Origin: F23-D06 sp045116675
GTDB lineage: Bacteria; Bacteroidota; Bacteroidia; Bacteroidales; WCHB1-69
Length of the DNA: 35,985 bases
Reading direction: 5' to 3'
NCBI GenBank assembly: GCA_045116675.1
Contig: JBGUMF010000034.1
Span: 1-35,985 of the forward strand
This document shows positions 6,585 through 14,333 of the stretch, in pieces. Made by a program: the position numbers and the translations under genes. Position 1 is the first letter of the stretch. The number at the start of each line of letters is the position of its first letter. The notes beneath the pieces were generated by a model. It saw nothing but the letters and a program-made list of their open reading frames with translations. It did no database searches and had not been told where the DNA came from.

Positions 6585-7139
6585 TTATTGTCCATACTCT
6601 TCCGGGTCCTCCGCCGCCATCGGCAGTCTCTCCTCTTCAATATGAATGTATGTTTTCGACCGATGGTTAAAGGTGGCGAGGTAGTAATCATGCAATTGAA
6701 TCTCCACCTGTAACATCGTCTGTTCCAGCTTTTTGGGCTTCAGCTGACACTCCCACAGCACAATCACCTGCCACCCATTATCTTGGAGAATCTGATAATT
6801 CTGTTGATCCCGTTCCTGATTGCGTAGAATCTTGTTGATCCAAAATTCTCTATTCGTCTTTGGAATCTTGCAGCATGCTGAATTTTCAACTGAACCCTGT
6901 TCCCTATTCCCTGTAACCTGAATATCGTGGCCGTGCCAAAAACATCCATTCACAAAAATCGCCGTCCTATACTTGCGCATTACAATGTCGGGTTTGCCGG
7001 GCACCGATTTCACGCAGAGGCGGTAGCGGTAGCCGTGTTGCCACAGCCACTGCCGCACGCGCTTCTCGGGCGTGGTGTCCTTACTGCGGATCCGCGACAT
7101 GCAGTAGTGGCGTTGCTGGGGAGTCATCGTGTCGGGCAT
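6585..7139 (-). CDS. vsr: Very short patch repair endonuclease Vsr (copy 2)
   Basis: A 184-residue Vsr homologue with the same landmarks as copy 1: MTPQQRHYCMSRIRSKDTTPE, D51 in GKPDIV, FVNGCFWHGHD at 62-72, CCKIPKTNREFW, NQERD and WQVIVLWECQLKP. It is predicted to start T:G mismatch repair at a 5-methylcytosine site. HpaII systems are known to carry a Vsr partner (V.HpaII), so the HpaII-type pair 1 kb upstream is a reasonable partner. A truncated C5 methyltransferase of the same island is another candidate. The loop at residues 73-87, between the HGHD and CCK motifs, is written in a 7-bp tandem repeat. It differs from copy 1 in both length and sequence. It has its own -7 box and is followed at once by the Nudix fragment. 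Confidence 0.92.
   Translation of the reverse strand: MPDTMTPQQRHYCMSRIRSKDTTPEKRVRQWLWQHGYRYRLCVKSVPGKPDIVMRKYRTAIFVNGCFWHGHDIQVTGNREQGSVENSACCKIPKTNREFWINKILRNQERDQQNYQILQDNGWQVIVLWECQLKPKKLEQTMLQVEIQLHDYYLATFNHRSKTYIHIEEERLPMAAEDPEEYGQ
6881..6922. repeat. In-frame 7-bp tandem repeat within vsr2
   Basis: Plus-strand heptads are AATTTTC, AACTGAA, CCCTGTT, CCCTATT, CCCTGTA and ACCTGAA. The 42 bases equal 14 codons, so the frame is kept. They encode about residues 73-87 of Vsr2, a surface loop where the two Vsr copies differ most. Confidence 0.75.
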
Positions 7140-7172
7140 GGAAGGGTAGGTTTTCTATTCGATTTTTTTGTA

Positions 7173-7180
7173 CAAAAGTA
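7173..7180 (-). promoter_or_regulatory. -7 promoter element for vsr2
   Basis: TACTTTTG on the minus strand, 33 bases upstream of the vsr2 ATG. A TTTTG lies about 15 bases further upstream, which is shorter than the usual spacing. The remaining gap to the ICMT-like gene holds nothing else recognisable. Confidence 0.5.
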
Positions 7181-7255
7181 CATTTTTATCGACTGCAAAA
7201 ACATAACTATTATTTATAACTGGGCTGAAAAAAGAGAAAGAGTAATCAAATATCA

Positions 7256-7927
7256 TTACCAAACATACGGCAAAACTTTGTATTTCACTCGTTGTTTGTA
7301 CTCGCGGTATCCCTTAAGTCCCTCTTCCAAAACGACCTCTTCGTTGCGGATGCGCTTGGCGATGAGGGGGATATAGAGCAGCATGATCAGAAAGGAGATG
7401 GGCGAGGCCAGTACCAACGGCATGGAGAGGAAGAGGATGATGGTGGCTGTGTACATCGGGTGTCGGACGATGCCGTAGAGACCCGTGTCGATGACCTTTT
7501 GGTCTTCCTGTACTTCGATGGTGCGTGAGAGGTAGGTGTTCTCGCGCAGAACCACCCCATACAGCGAATATCCCAACAGGTAGAATGCAGCGGCGAGCCA
7601 CACGGCCCATTCGGGCAGCACTATCCATTGGAAGCGCCAGTTGAGTCCTGCCACCACGAACGCGGCCACGAATATCACCGTACTCAGCGCCACTACCCAT
7701 TTTTGTTCTTTTTGCTCCTCTTTGGCGTTCAGCCGTTTACGGAGCAGTTCGGGGTTGTTGAGCATCATAGAGAGTCCTGCAAAAATCATCGGTATAAACA
7801 GGACATACATCATCAGCCATCCCTGCCAATACTGGAACGAGCCGGCGGGCAGAAAGATGAGCAGTCCGAAGATGACAACCCCGAGGAGGAATTTTATTAG
7901 GGCTTGGAAGAAGAGTTTGGTATCCAT
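7256..7927 (-). CDS. Isoprenylcysteine carboxyl methyltransferase (ICMT)-family membrane protein
   Basis: A 223-residue integral membrane protein with about five hydrophobic helices. The C-terminal catalytic block has the family signature: GLYGIVRHPMYTA near residue 150 for S-adenosylmethionine binding, then IRNEEVVLEEG, then YREYKQRVKYKVLPYVW. Bacterial members methylate unknown small molecules or lipids; the ICMT name only marks the family. It lies 11 bases after the Pmp3 gene and is likely co-transcribed with it. Base composition is high GC, unlike the restriction genes just upstream, so it probably belongs to the ancestral chromosome and not to the acquired block. Confidence 0.85.
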   Translation of the reverse strand: MDTKLFFQALIKFLLGVVIFGLLIFLPAGSFQYWQGWLMMYVLFIPMIFAGLSMMLNNPELLRKRLNAKEEQKEQKWVVALSTVIFVAAFVVAGLNWRFQWIVLPEWAVWLAAAFYLLGYSLYGVVLRENTYLSRTIEVQEDQKVIDTGLYGIVRHPMYTATIILFLSMPLVLASPISFLIMLLYIPLIAKRIRNEEVVLEEGLKGYREYKQRVKYKVLPYVW

Positions 7928-7938
7928 AATGTGTTGAT

Positions 7939-8094
7939 TTATTTGTTTTTATTCAGGATAACCAGTGCGCCGATGACGCCCGGCACCCACCCGCAACAGG
8001 TGAGGATGAAGACGATGAGGATGGACCCGCACCCGCGGTCGTACACGGCCAGCGGCGGGAAGATGATGGATAAGATGACGCGGAGGAGGGACAT
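7939..8094 (-). CDS. YqaE/Pmp3-family small membrane protein
   Basis: A 51-residue protein starting at the ATG at 8094; the longer reading upstream only overlaps the restriction gene. It has two hydrophobic helices, LLRVILSIIFPPLAVY and SILIVFILTCCGWVPGVIGALVIL, joined by the DRGCG turn. That is the complete Pmp3 family pattern, and 51-53 residues is the standard length. Members are linked to membrane potential and salt or cold stress. It begins 19 bases after the stop of the HpaII-type endonuclease and ends 11 bases before the ICMT-like gene. Confidence 0.88.
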   Translation of the reverse strand: MSLLRVILSIIFPPLAVYDRGCGSILIVFILTCCGWVPGVIGALVILNKNK

Positions 8095-8113
8095 AGGGGA
8101 AAATGATGTTTCT

Positions 8114-9223
8114 TTATTGTAAAAATCTAACTTGTAATTCAAGATTCATATAACATCCATCCTCTTGTCTGTAAACCAATCCAAAATTGTTCAATTCATG
8201 CTTGCCTGGAGTTTCAAAAGCTGTATTATTCAACAAGTATTTTTCAAACAAGTTTCGATTATAGAAATGATAACACAACACCTCTCCGTCTTCTTTTACA
8301 ACGAGGTACCCTCCTGTTGCATCATATTTTCCATGCCATTTAGTTCTTGGAACCATTCCCAATGCTGAATCAACAAGCATATTTGCAACTTTTCTACGAT
8401 AGAAAGAAGGATATTCTCTTAAATCAAAACCTATGAAATTCTCATTTTCAACTGTTTCTACAAGTTCCAACACAGTTCGAGCATCGGTCAAATAAAAATT
8501 CAACAACATTCTTTGAATGATTTCTGGCAAGATTGTATCTATCATCATTAGATTTTTACACAAAATATCATTTTGATATTTTGTAAAAACCATTCGTCCG
8601 CCTTGTTCATAAATGTATCGAACTCTTCCTATCAAATCCATTTTGTTATGCCGGTTTATCGAGTTGATATGATTGATTGAATCATCCGTCTTGTCCAATC
8701 CTTCAATTTTATAAACAATATTTGTAGTCGCTCCAGCATTTATTAACGTTGATCTTGCACCCAGTTGAGATTTAATACTAAAACCTAAAAGAGGTGATAC
8801 GCCTGTACGAGGATCATGAATCACAATGCGAATATCAGATTTATCTACAGATTTTGCCTTAAGACTTGAACAACTTACGCTTCTCATGAAATGTTCGATT
8901 TCGGGCAAAGCAAACGTTGAACCCTGTGAAGATCTAATATCATCTAACAATAATCTGCTTTGATCTAAAAATGTAGCGCACGGAATTCGTATCAATTCTT
9001 CCCCTGCAATCGACACAACAACTAAATCTCTTCCTACAATATCATATTTTTTTTCGGTATCCCTATTGTTGTCAATTTCTTTTCTTAAGATAGAAAGAAT
9101 AGGATAAACGATATCTTCAATTCTATTATGATTCTCGTCTCCAGCGTATACTTGTTTGTCCCCAAGCAATTTAAAAAGAGCGTATACTTCACTCCATTCT
9201 CCTTTATTTCCTGTTATTGCCAT
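8114..9223 (-). CDS. HpaII-family type II restriction endonuclease
   Basis: A 369-residue protein whose N-terminus, ITGNKGEWSEVYALFKLLGD followed by Y-A-G-D-E-N, is the characteristic opening of HpaII-like enzymes. R.HpaII cuts CCGG; the same target is predicted but not proven here. A candidate core is IHDPRTGVSPLLGFSIKSQLG, with D137 and K151 in a D-(x)n-S-x-K arrangement. The C-terminal half, with YPSFYRRKVANMLVDSALG and KWHGKYDATGGYL, also fits the family. The ATG lies inside the end of the C5 methyltransferase gene with a 20-base overlap, so modification is translated first and the pair is coupled. The DNA is strongly AT-rich. The length matches the family, and there is no frameshift. Confidence 0.87.
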   Translation of the reverse strand: MAITGNKGEWSEVYALFKLLGDKQVYAGDENHNRIEDIVYPILSILRKEIDNNRDTEKKYDIVGRDLVVVSIAGEELIRIPCATFLDQSRLLLDDIRSSQGSTFALPEIEHFMRSVSCSSLKAKSVDKSDIRIVIHDPRTGVSPLLGFSIKSQLGARSTLINAGATTNIVYKIEGLDKTDDSINHINSINRHNKMDLIGRVRYIYEQGGRMVFTKYQNDILCKNLMMIDTILPEIIQRMLLNFYLTDARTVLELVETVENENFIGFDLREYPSFYRRKVANMLVDSALGMVPRTKWHGKYDATGGYLVVKEDGEVLCYHFYNRNLFEKYLLNNTAFETPGKHELNNFGLVYRQEDGCYMNLELQVRFLQ

Positions 9224-10439
9224 ATTGTTTAGGTTTGTTAAGTTTTATCCTTTTAATAATTTGCTCAGCTGTCGCTTGTATCGCTGGTACAGCAACAGAA
9301 TTGCCGAATTGCCTGTAAGCGGATGCATCGGCGACAGTAATGATGAAAGAATCAGGAAATCCCTGTAATCTAGCCCATTCTCTAGGTGTCATTCTTCGCC
9401 AGCCATCATGATTTATCTCACCTTTAATGTTTGTGACAGGTGTGAAATTCGTTAATCGATGATCAATCACAATGTTGCGTTCTCGTCCCATTCCTCCAAC
9501 AACAATGGCATTGGCAACACCATCATCTGGAATGATTTCATAACCAAATCCGTTTCCTTTGCTTTCATGACGCTTTTTATGTTCAATCAATGTGTTTTGA
9601 TATTGAGTTGACAAATAATACTTCGAAGAAACTTCTTTTTCTTCTCTGATATCAATGAAACGTTTAGTTTTATCTGTAGGGCTGGGATAGGTGAATTCTT
9701 TTACATTCATATCCTTCCTGAAACCAACAATATAGATGCGCTCTCGATGTTGGGGAACTCCAAAGTTCATTGCATTTACTATCTCTGGATCAGGAACATA
9801 ATAGTCCAAATCATTGCGAAGAACATTCAAGATAGTGTCAAGCGTTTTCCCTTTATCATGAATCATCAACCCCTTAACATTTTCCAAGAAAAATGCTTTT
9901 GGTTTCTTGCGACGTAATATTTCTGCTACATCAAAGAACAGTGTCCCTCGAGTCTCCTCAAACCCCCGACGTTTCCCAGCTAAAGAGAAAGCTTGACAGG
10001 GGAAGCCTGCGCAAAGAATGTCAAAATTATTAGGAATGTATTGTTTTGTGGATTCTTTAGTTATATCTCCGAAAGGAACTTCACCATAATTTGCCAAATA
10101 TGTTTTTTGAGCCTGAGCGTCCCATTCTGATGAATACACGCATTTTCCTCCAAGATTCTGCATTGCAATTCGAAAGCCACCAATACCAGCAAATAAATCT
10201 ATAAATGTAAATTTCGGATTCTTTGGTGCTGGGAAAGGCACTTTAAACAATTCCGGGAACAAATTATATTGAGAATCGGGTTCTTTAACCATTCCTATTT
10301 TCTCAAAATCTTCCTTGCCATAAAGCAGCTCTAATGCTTCTGTTTCAAATGGTAACGCATACTTAGTATTGGCATTTTGAAGATAATGCGTGAGTATTGC
10401 AGAACTGTCATTTATAATAATCGTTTTTCTATCAATCAT
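9204..10439 (-). CDS. C5-cytosine DNA methyltransferase (HpaII-type pair partner)
   Basis: A 411-residue cytosine-C5 methyltransferase, predicted to protect CCGG sites from the neighbouring endonuclease. Motif I is DLFAGIGGFR at 81-90. Motif IV is GFPCQAFS with catalytic Cys148. Motif VI is ENV at 186-188. GVPQHRERIYIVG is motif VIII, and the protein ends with RQFGNSVAVPAI (motif X). An N-terminal extension of about 75 residues precedes motif I, as in several HpaII-like enzymes. The start at 10439 has a good AGAGG ribosome site 8 bases upstream; a GTG start at 10472 is less likely. It begins 53 bases after the DGQHR gene and overlaps the endonuclease gene by 20 bases. Confidence 0.93.
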   Translation of the reverse strand: MIDRKTIIINDSSAILTHYLQNANTKYALPFETEALELLYGKEDFEKIGMVKEPDSQYNLFPELFKVPFPAPKNPKFTFIDLFAGIGGFRIAMQNLGGKCVYSSEWDAQAQKTYLANYGEVPFGDITKESTKQYIPNNFDILCAGFPCQAFSLAGKRRGFEETRGTLFFDVAEILRRKKPKAFFLENVKGLMIHDKGKTLDTILNVLRNDLDYYVPDPEIVNAMNFGVPQHRERIYIVGFRKDMNVKEFTYPSPTDKTKRFIDIREEKEVSSKYYLSTQYQNTLIEHKKRHESKGNGFGYEIIPDDGVANAIVVGGMGRERNIVIDHRLTNFTPVTNIKGEINHDGWRRMTPREWARLQGFPDSFIITVADASAYRQFGNSVAVPAIQATAEQIIKRIKLNKPKQYGNNRK

Positions 10440-10492
10440 AATTATTTGCCTCTGTACTAATTTTTGGTTCACATATATCTTATGAGCACCTA

Positions 10493-12349
10493 TTACTTAT
10501 TAAAAAATCTCGCATATAAATTCTCTCCCATTCTTCGATACTGGCTTGATTTATAATTTCTAAATGGAAATTTCTCAATGCCGTTCAACATATTAATATA
10601 TTCTTCAACTGTACGGATATTGTCATTTTCAATAAGCAAACGCATAACATTTAAAATACAATTCAGTAATACCACACCCAATACACCTTGTTTATTTTTA
10701 GCACTGTAGGGTTCCCACATATTGTTATTGGATAAATGATGCCTAAATGCTATTAATAAATCCCGTATTTTTTCTACACAAAAGTCTATGTATGAATTCC
10801 TTAGCTCATCCTCTTTACAGTTCTTGTCTTTAAGTTTCAATTTGTTTGGTTCATTCCAAAGTCTAAATAAACCATCTTCGGCGGTTTCATCTAATTTGAT
10901 AAGAGGTTTTAATCCATAACTAACAATAGAAGCTGTGCTAATCTTATATTTATCATAAGAACACTGAACAAGTTTGTTTTGTAATGGTCCATTTGCATTA
11001 AGCCGTTTAAGAATATCTTTCCCGATTGATATGGTTGAAAAAGGCGATACTATTAACTCTATCTCTTGTTGTAATGTAGAGTTGAGCTTTTTCTGATTCT
11101 TATTTATTTCAAGAAATAGATTTGCTTCAAAACGATTTTTTTCCTGCTCGCTTTCTCTTTCTGGATAAATTATACATGTGACTAATAAATTTTGTTGTTT
11201 TCTCAGTGTTTTAATGGCTTCTTCATATATGTCGTTACTTTCGTGATAAGCATATACTCTGTGTTGACCATCAATAATACCGACAATATTATATTTATCT
11301 TGGATTTCAATTTGAATACTCTCAACATGGGCAGAGTTAGGGGTGAAATTACCTGCTTTATCAATATCTATAATAGTTTCCGTTTGTTGGGATGTCTGTG
11401 GATCGAATGATATACGCTTCAATGTTATATCATTTTTTGATACTGTTGCTATTATATTATTTACAAATACTCTTTTCTCTTCATAGAGGTATTTGCGCAT
11501 GCTTAATAATTTAGGACTTTCAAGCATTCTCTGATAAAGACGAATGTTTTTTTCTTCCCGCCAGCTGTCCCTTCGCAAAACATAAGCTCGTCTCATTAAC
11601 GATTCAGCGTCTATATAGAAAGAAATTATCTTATATCCATCCTTAAATCTGCTTTTCGCTTCAGGTAGAATATATCCTTGGTATTCATTTTTTGAGGATG
11701 ACGATATAATATTGTCAGCATAGTCTTTATACGGGACATTCAAGAAATCCAAGAACTCATAAATAGCGGATTTTTTTATTGCTTTTGAAAGCAGTTTGAA
11801 ATATTGAACTTTATTATAATCAAAAAAATTAATGGTCTTTGTAACCACTTTCTTATGCTCATCTTCAACGTCAAACCTTGAACAATATAGCACTTTAAGT
11901 TGAAGCATATCAAGTGTAGTGTATTTGCTCTTTATAACATCATTATGATATTGCTTAAAAGAATTTGTGGGGAATTCGTCTATTAAAAACCGAAGAAATT
12001 GTTTTGGGTTTTCCTTGACTCTTTTATAAAAGTGATCCTTTTTAAGAAGGTGATCTCCTGGATTCTTTTCCGTTGTATACTCAACGAGTAAAATAATGTT
12101 TTCATTTACGAAAACATCGTCCAATTCACTAGTGCGGTCGTCAAAATTAAAATTATGACCTGAAATATCAGTTAATCTTTCAAACCCCATATTAGCCATA
12201 ATCTTTCTAATTGCATTGATGTGGGTTCTTTTCTCCCGCTGTTTCTGCAAATTTTCTTTTTTCACCTGCTTTTGTTCTGGAGTTAGAACTTTTTTCTTTT
12301 TCTTGGTCTTGGAATGACCTTTTATACTCTTAGGCATATTGTTGCTCAT
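10493..12349 (-). CDS. DGQHR-domain protein (DndB-like) with a nuclease-like N-terminus
   Basis: A 618-residue protein. The signature IIDGQHRVYAY lies at about 360-370, followed near 410-430 by FLEINKNQKKLN, both diagnostic of the DGQHR domain family that includes DndB of DNA phosphorothioation systems. Residues 8-45 are very Lys-rich. Next comes SELDDVFVNENIILLVEYTT, in which D77/D78 and E90-x-T92 resemble a PD-(D/E)XK nuclease core with the Lys replaced. I suggest a degenerate or variant nuclease domain, with low certainty. The ATG at 12349 overlaps the end of the upstream methyltransferase gene by 20 bases, so the two are translationally coupled and probably act together. No dndA/C/D/E homologues are present, so this is not a Dnd operon. 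The DNA is AT-rich. Confidence 0.8.
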   Translation of the reverse strand: MSNNMPKSIKGHSKTKKKKKVLTPEQKQVKKENLQKQREKRTHINAIRKIMANMGFERLTDISGHNFNFDDRTSELDDVFVNENIILLVEYTTEKNPGDHLLKKDHFYKRVKENPKQFLRFLIDEFPTNSFKQYHNDVIKSKYTTLDMLQLKVLYCSRFDVEDEHKKVVTKTINFFDYNKVQYFKLLSKAIKKSAIYEFLDFLNVPYKDYADNIISSSSKNEYQGYILPEAKSRFKDGYKIISFYIDAESLMRRAYVLRRDSWREEKNIRLYQRMLESPKLLSMRKYLYEEKRVFVNNIIATVSKNDITLKRISFDPQTSQQTETIIDIDKAGNFTPNSAHVESIQIEIQDKYNIVGIIDGQHRVYAYHESNDIYEEAIKTLRKQQNLLVTCIIYPERESEQEKNRFEANLFLEINKNQKKLNSTLQQEIELIVSPFSTISIGKDILKRLNANGPLQNKLVQCSYDKYKISTASIVSYGLKPLIKLDETAEDGLFRLWNEPNKLKLKDKNCKEDELRNSYIDFCVEKIRDLLIAFRHHLSNNNMWEPYSAKNKQGVLGVVLLNCILNVMRLLIENDNIRTVEEYINMLNGIEKFPFRNYKSSQYRRMGENLYARFFNK

Positions 12350-13574
12350 TGATATCAATTTTTATGTTACTATAAACTTTAGCTTTTGAAAAAAGTTCAG
12401 GTTGTTTCATGTATGAATGGGAATTGGTGGAAGAATATTTGTAATATGGGGTAAGATCAAACTTTTGTGGCACGTCGTATTTAATCGTTGGGATAATGCC
12501 GTATAATGATAGTGGTTTTTTCTTTATGATTTCTGGGATCAGTTCAGCATACTTTGGTCGCATATTTCCATCAACAATAAAGACATACTCTACATGCATT
12601 TTATCATTTTGCATGTAAAGTGGAGTTACAACGACTTTTCCATTTTGTGTGTTTAGCTGTTTTTCAATAGCATTCAATAACACACGACCATATTTCAATG
12701 CCCTCAACTGCCAAATAACAGTCTCAAAATCAGATTGATTAGGAGAAGCCTTGATCAAATCGTATTCTTTCTGTCCATGTGGAAAGGTGTCTTTTAGATA
12801 ACTTTCAAACTGTTTAATGTAATTTTCATTCAATTCGACACCAATGTATTTGCGCCTCATGTATGCTGCTTGAGCTAAAACAGCACCACTTCCAGCAAAT
12901 GGGTCTAATATGATATCGTTTTCATCGGTACTTAAGGAAATCATGGTAGCAACCATTTCCTTTGGCAGAGGACAAAAATGACGGATATATTTATCTCCCC
13001 ATGCACCTTGAACAGGAATAGGATACTCCCAAATCTCATCAAGTGCTTTTCCTTTTGGGTTATATCTCTCGGGATACTTCACCCACCACCTTTTTAATAT
13101 TTGAGTGTCATACACTCTTGTAACATCCTTATTATATTTGAACTTAGTTCCTTTGGAGAAGAATAAAATATATTCGATTTTTCTTTGAACAAAACCATCA
13201 GCAGACCACGGTACTGTTTTATCTTTTTTCCAAATAATAATATCTTGAAATATCCATCCTACTTCTTTTAGTTTGTTAGCAAGATCAAAGGGTAGTGGAA
13301 CAACTGAGTGATTGCGCTTAAATGTGTCTATCACAATCCATAAAGTACCGTTCTCTTTTGTCCTATTTAGAATGTCCTTAAATATACTTTGTATATCTTC
13401 AAGGTATTTCTCGTATGTTTGGCCAAACCCAATTTGATTATTCACACCATAATCTTTCATATCAAAATATGGTGGAGATGTTATCGTAGCTTGAATAAAC
13501 GATTTATTGGGTAATATTGAGCCTATATTTCGAGAGTCAATATTATGTACAATATTTGTTTGTTTCTTTGACAT
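12330..13574 (-). CDS. DNA N4/N6-methyltransferase, beta class
   Basis: A 414-residue amino-methyltransferase. The catalytic motif TSPPY lies at 32-36 and precedes the S-adenosylmethionine motif DPFAGSG at 224-230, which is the beta-class order. TSPPY favours N4-cytosine, but N6-adenine cannot be excluded. RRKYIGVELNENYIKQ follows, as is normal. Residues 270-414 form an extra C-terminal region with no motif I recognise, perhaps for target recognition or for contact with the DGQHR partner. The start at 13574 has AAAGGT upstream. It begins 10 bases after the stop of the 42-codon C5 remnant and overlaps the DGQHR gene by 20 bases. No matching restriction nuclease is seen except possibly the DGQHR protein itself. 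Confidence 0.88.
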   Translation of the reverse strand: MSKKQTNIVHNIDSRNIGSILPNKSFIQATITSPPYFDMKDYGVNNQIGFGQTYEKYLEDIQSIFKDILNRTKENGTLWIVIDTFKRNHSVVPLPFDLANKLKEVGWIFQDIIIWKKDKTVPWSADGFVQRKIEYILFFSKGTKFKYNKDVTRVYDTQILKRWWVKYPERYNPKGKALDEIWEYPIPVQGAWGDKYIRHFCPLPKEMVATMISLSTDENDIILDPFAGSGAVLAQAAYMRRKYIGVELNENYIKQFESYLKDTFPHGQKEYDLIKASPNQSDFETVIWQLRALKYGRVLLNAIEKQLNTQNGKVVVTPLYMQNDKMHVEYVFIVDGNMRPKYAELIPEIIKKKPLSLYGIIPTIKYDVPQKFDLTPYYKYSSTNSHSYMKQPELFSKAKVYSNIKIDINEQQYA

Positions 13575-13584
13575 CGTACCTTTT

Positions 13585-13713
13585 CTATTTATTGTTTCCT
13601 TCAAAATCCACCCCTGCAATCACATCAATCCCTGCCTGCCGCAATCCACACGTCATTCCGCCTCCTCCGCAGAAGAAGTCAATGGCCCTAAACTTTTGAT
13701 TATTACTACCCAT
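13585..13713 (-). pseudogene. 5' remnant of a second C5-cytosine DNA methyltransferase
   Basis: A 42-codon frame with an excellent ribosome site, GAAGGAG, placed before the ATG at 13713. It reads MGSNNQKF-RAIDFFCGGGGMTCGLRQAG, then IDVIAGVDFEGNNK and stop. This is motif I and the start of motif II of a C5 methyltransferase, cut off after about one tenth of the normal length. It begins 2 bases after the TOPRIM gene, showing that the original operon was ATPase, TOPRIM, C5 methyltransferase. The rest of the gene is absent from the window. The AT-rich block starts directly after it. Confidence 0.88.
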
Positions 13714-13715
13714 AG

Positions 13716-14333
13716 TTACTCCTTCATTAAGTTTCTCATCAAGAACCCCTTCAACCCCTCCAAATACTTCGCATCCAAATCCCAATGCAAGGTGTTTTCG
13801 TAGTTGCGGTTTGCATCTCTTATCAATTCTTTCTGACTCCTTGATTCCCCCAATAGAGCCTCAAGATAGCCGTAAATCTTAGTTTTCTTTGCGGGCGTGG
13901 TCAATGGAGGGGGAGTACGGCCAGGAATGTCCAAATTTACAAGTGCTTTTTCGTAATCTTCCCAACAGTCGAAGATTGGCCTGTTATTCGGATTGATGAT
14001 GTTTTCTAACAAGTCTTCCAAGGCACCAGCATCTTTGTCGTTGGGAAGCAAAAACAGCTCAAATTCTAAACCGTTTTGTCGTTTCCAATTGAGTATGTCT
14101 GCACGACGAGCATCAATATCCTTGTCCGCATCAATGATTACGAGATTAATAATACCATTGGCGGTGTTGGTTCTCATCCTTTGCTGCCACGTTGTTCCTT
14201 TCATATTCGTCCAACCATCCAAACTCAAAATGTTGTTCTCGCCAACATCAACGTTCCAGAGATGATGGATGTATTGCCTGATAAAGGCAACATCAGCAAA
14301 GCCTTCTACATATATTGTGAACAAGTTTTTCAT
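13716..14333 (-). CDS. TOPRIM-fold (DUF3226-like) protein, partner of the AAA ATPase
   Basis: A 205-residue protein. The TOPRIM signature is visible: E10 in YVEGFADVAFI and the D68-x-D70 pair in IINLVIIDADKDIDARR, the usual Mg-binding residues of the fold. It resembles DUF3226-type proteins found beside AAA ATPases. By analogy with OLD nucleases and the two-gene PARIS system it may be a nuclease released or activated by the ATPase. This is inference only. Its ATG overlaps the stop of the ATPase gene (ATGA at 14333-14330), so the two are coupled. It ends 2 bases before the C5 methyltransferase remnant, whose ribosome site lies within its last codons. Confidence 0.75.
   Translation of the reverse strand: MKNLFTIYVEGFADVAFIRQYIHHLWNVDVGENNILSLDGWTNMKGTTWQQRMRTNTANGIINLVIIDADKDIDARRADILNWKRQNGLEFELFLLPNDKDAGALEDLLENIINPNNRPIFDCWEDYEKALVNLDIPGRTPPPLTTPAKKTKIYGYLEALLGESRSQKELIRDANRNYENTLHWDLDAKYLEGLKGFLMRNLMKE

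Larger units (their letters stand above)
8114..13574 (-). other. AT-rich acquired block (methyltransferase, DGQHR protein, C5 methyltransferase, HpaII-type nuclease)
   Basis: By eye the whole stretch is markedly AT-rich, with long A and T runs and AT-ending codons. The sequence just outside on both sides is of moderate to high GC (the Pmp3 gene below 8095, the C5 remnant above 13585). The change is sharp at both ends. TTTATTGT occurs at 8113-8120 and 13588-13595, right at the borders. All four genes are packed with overlaps or short gaps. This is most simply read as one insertion. Confidence 0.75.

Noticed and set aside
10493..12349. Dnd phosphorothioation system
   Set aside because: Only a DGQHR (DndB-like) protein is present; no cysteine desulfurase, DndC, DndD or DndE homologue is nearby.
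12350..12358. TTG or GTG upstream starts for several genes (for example 12358, 10472, 3794, 18179, 31201)
   Set aside because: In each case an ATG a few codons downstream has a better ribosome site, fits the promoter position or fits family length.
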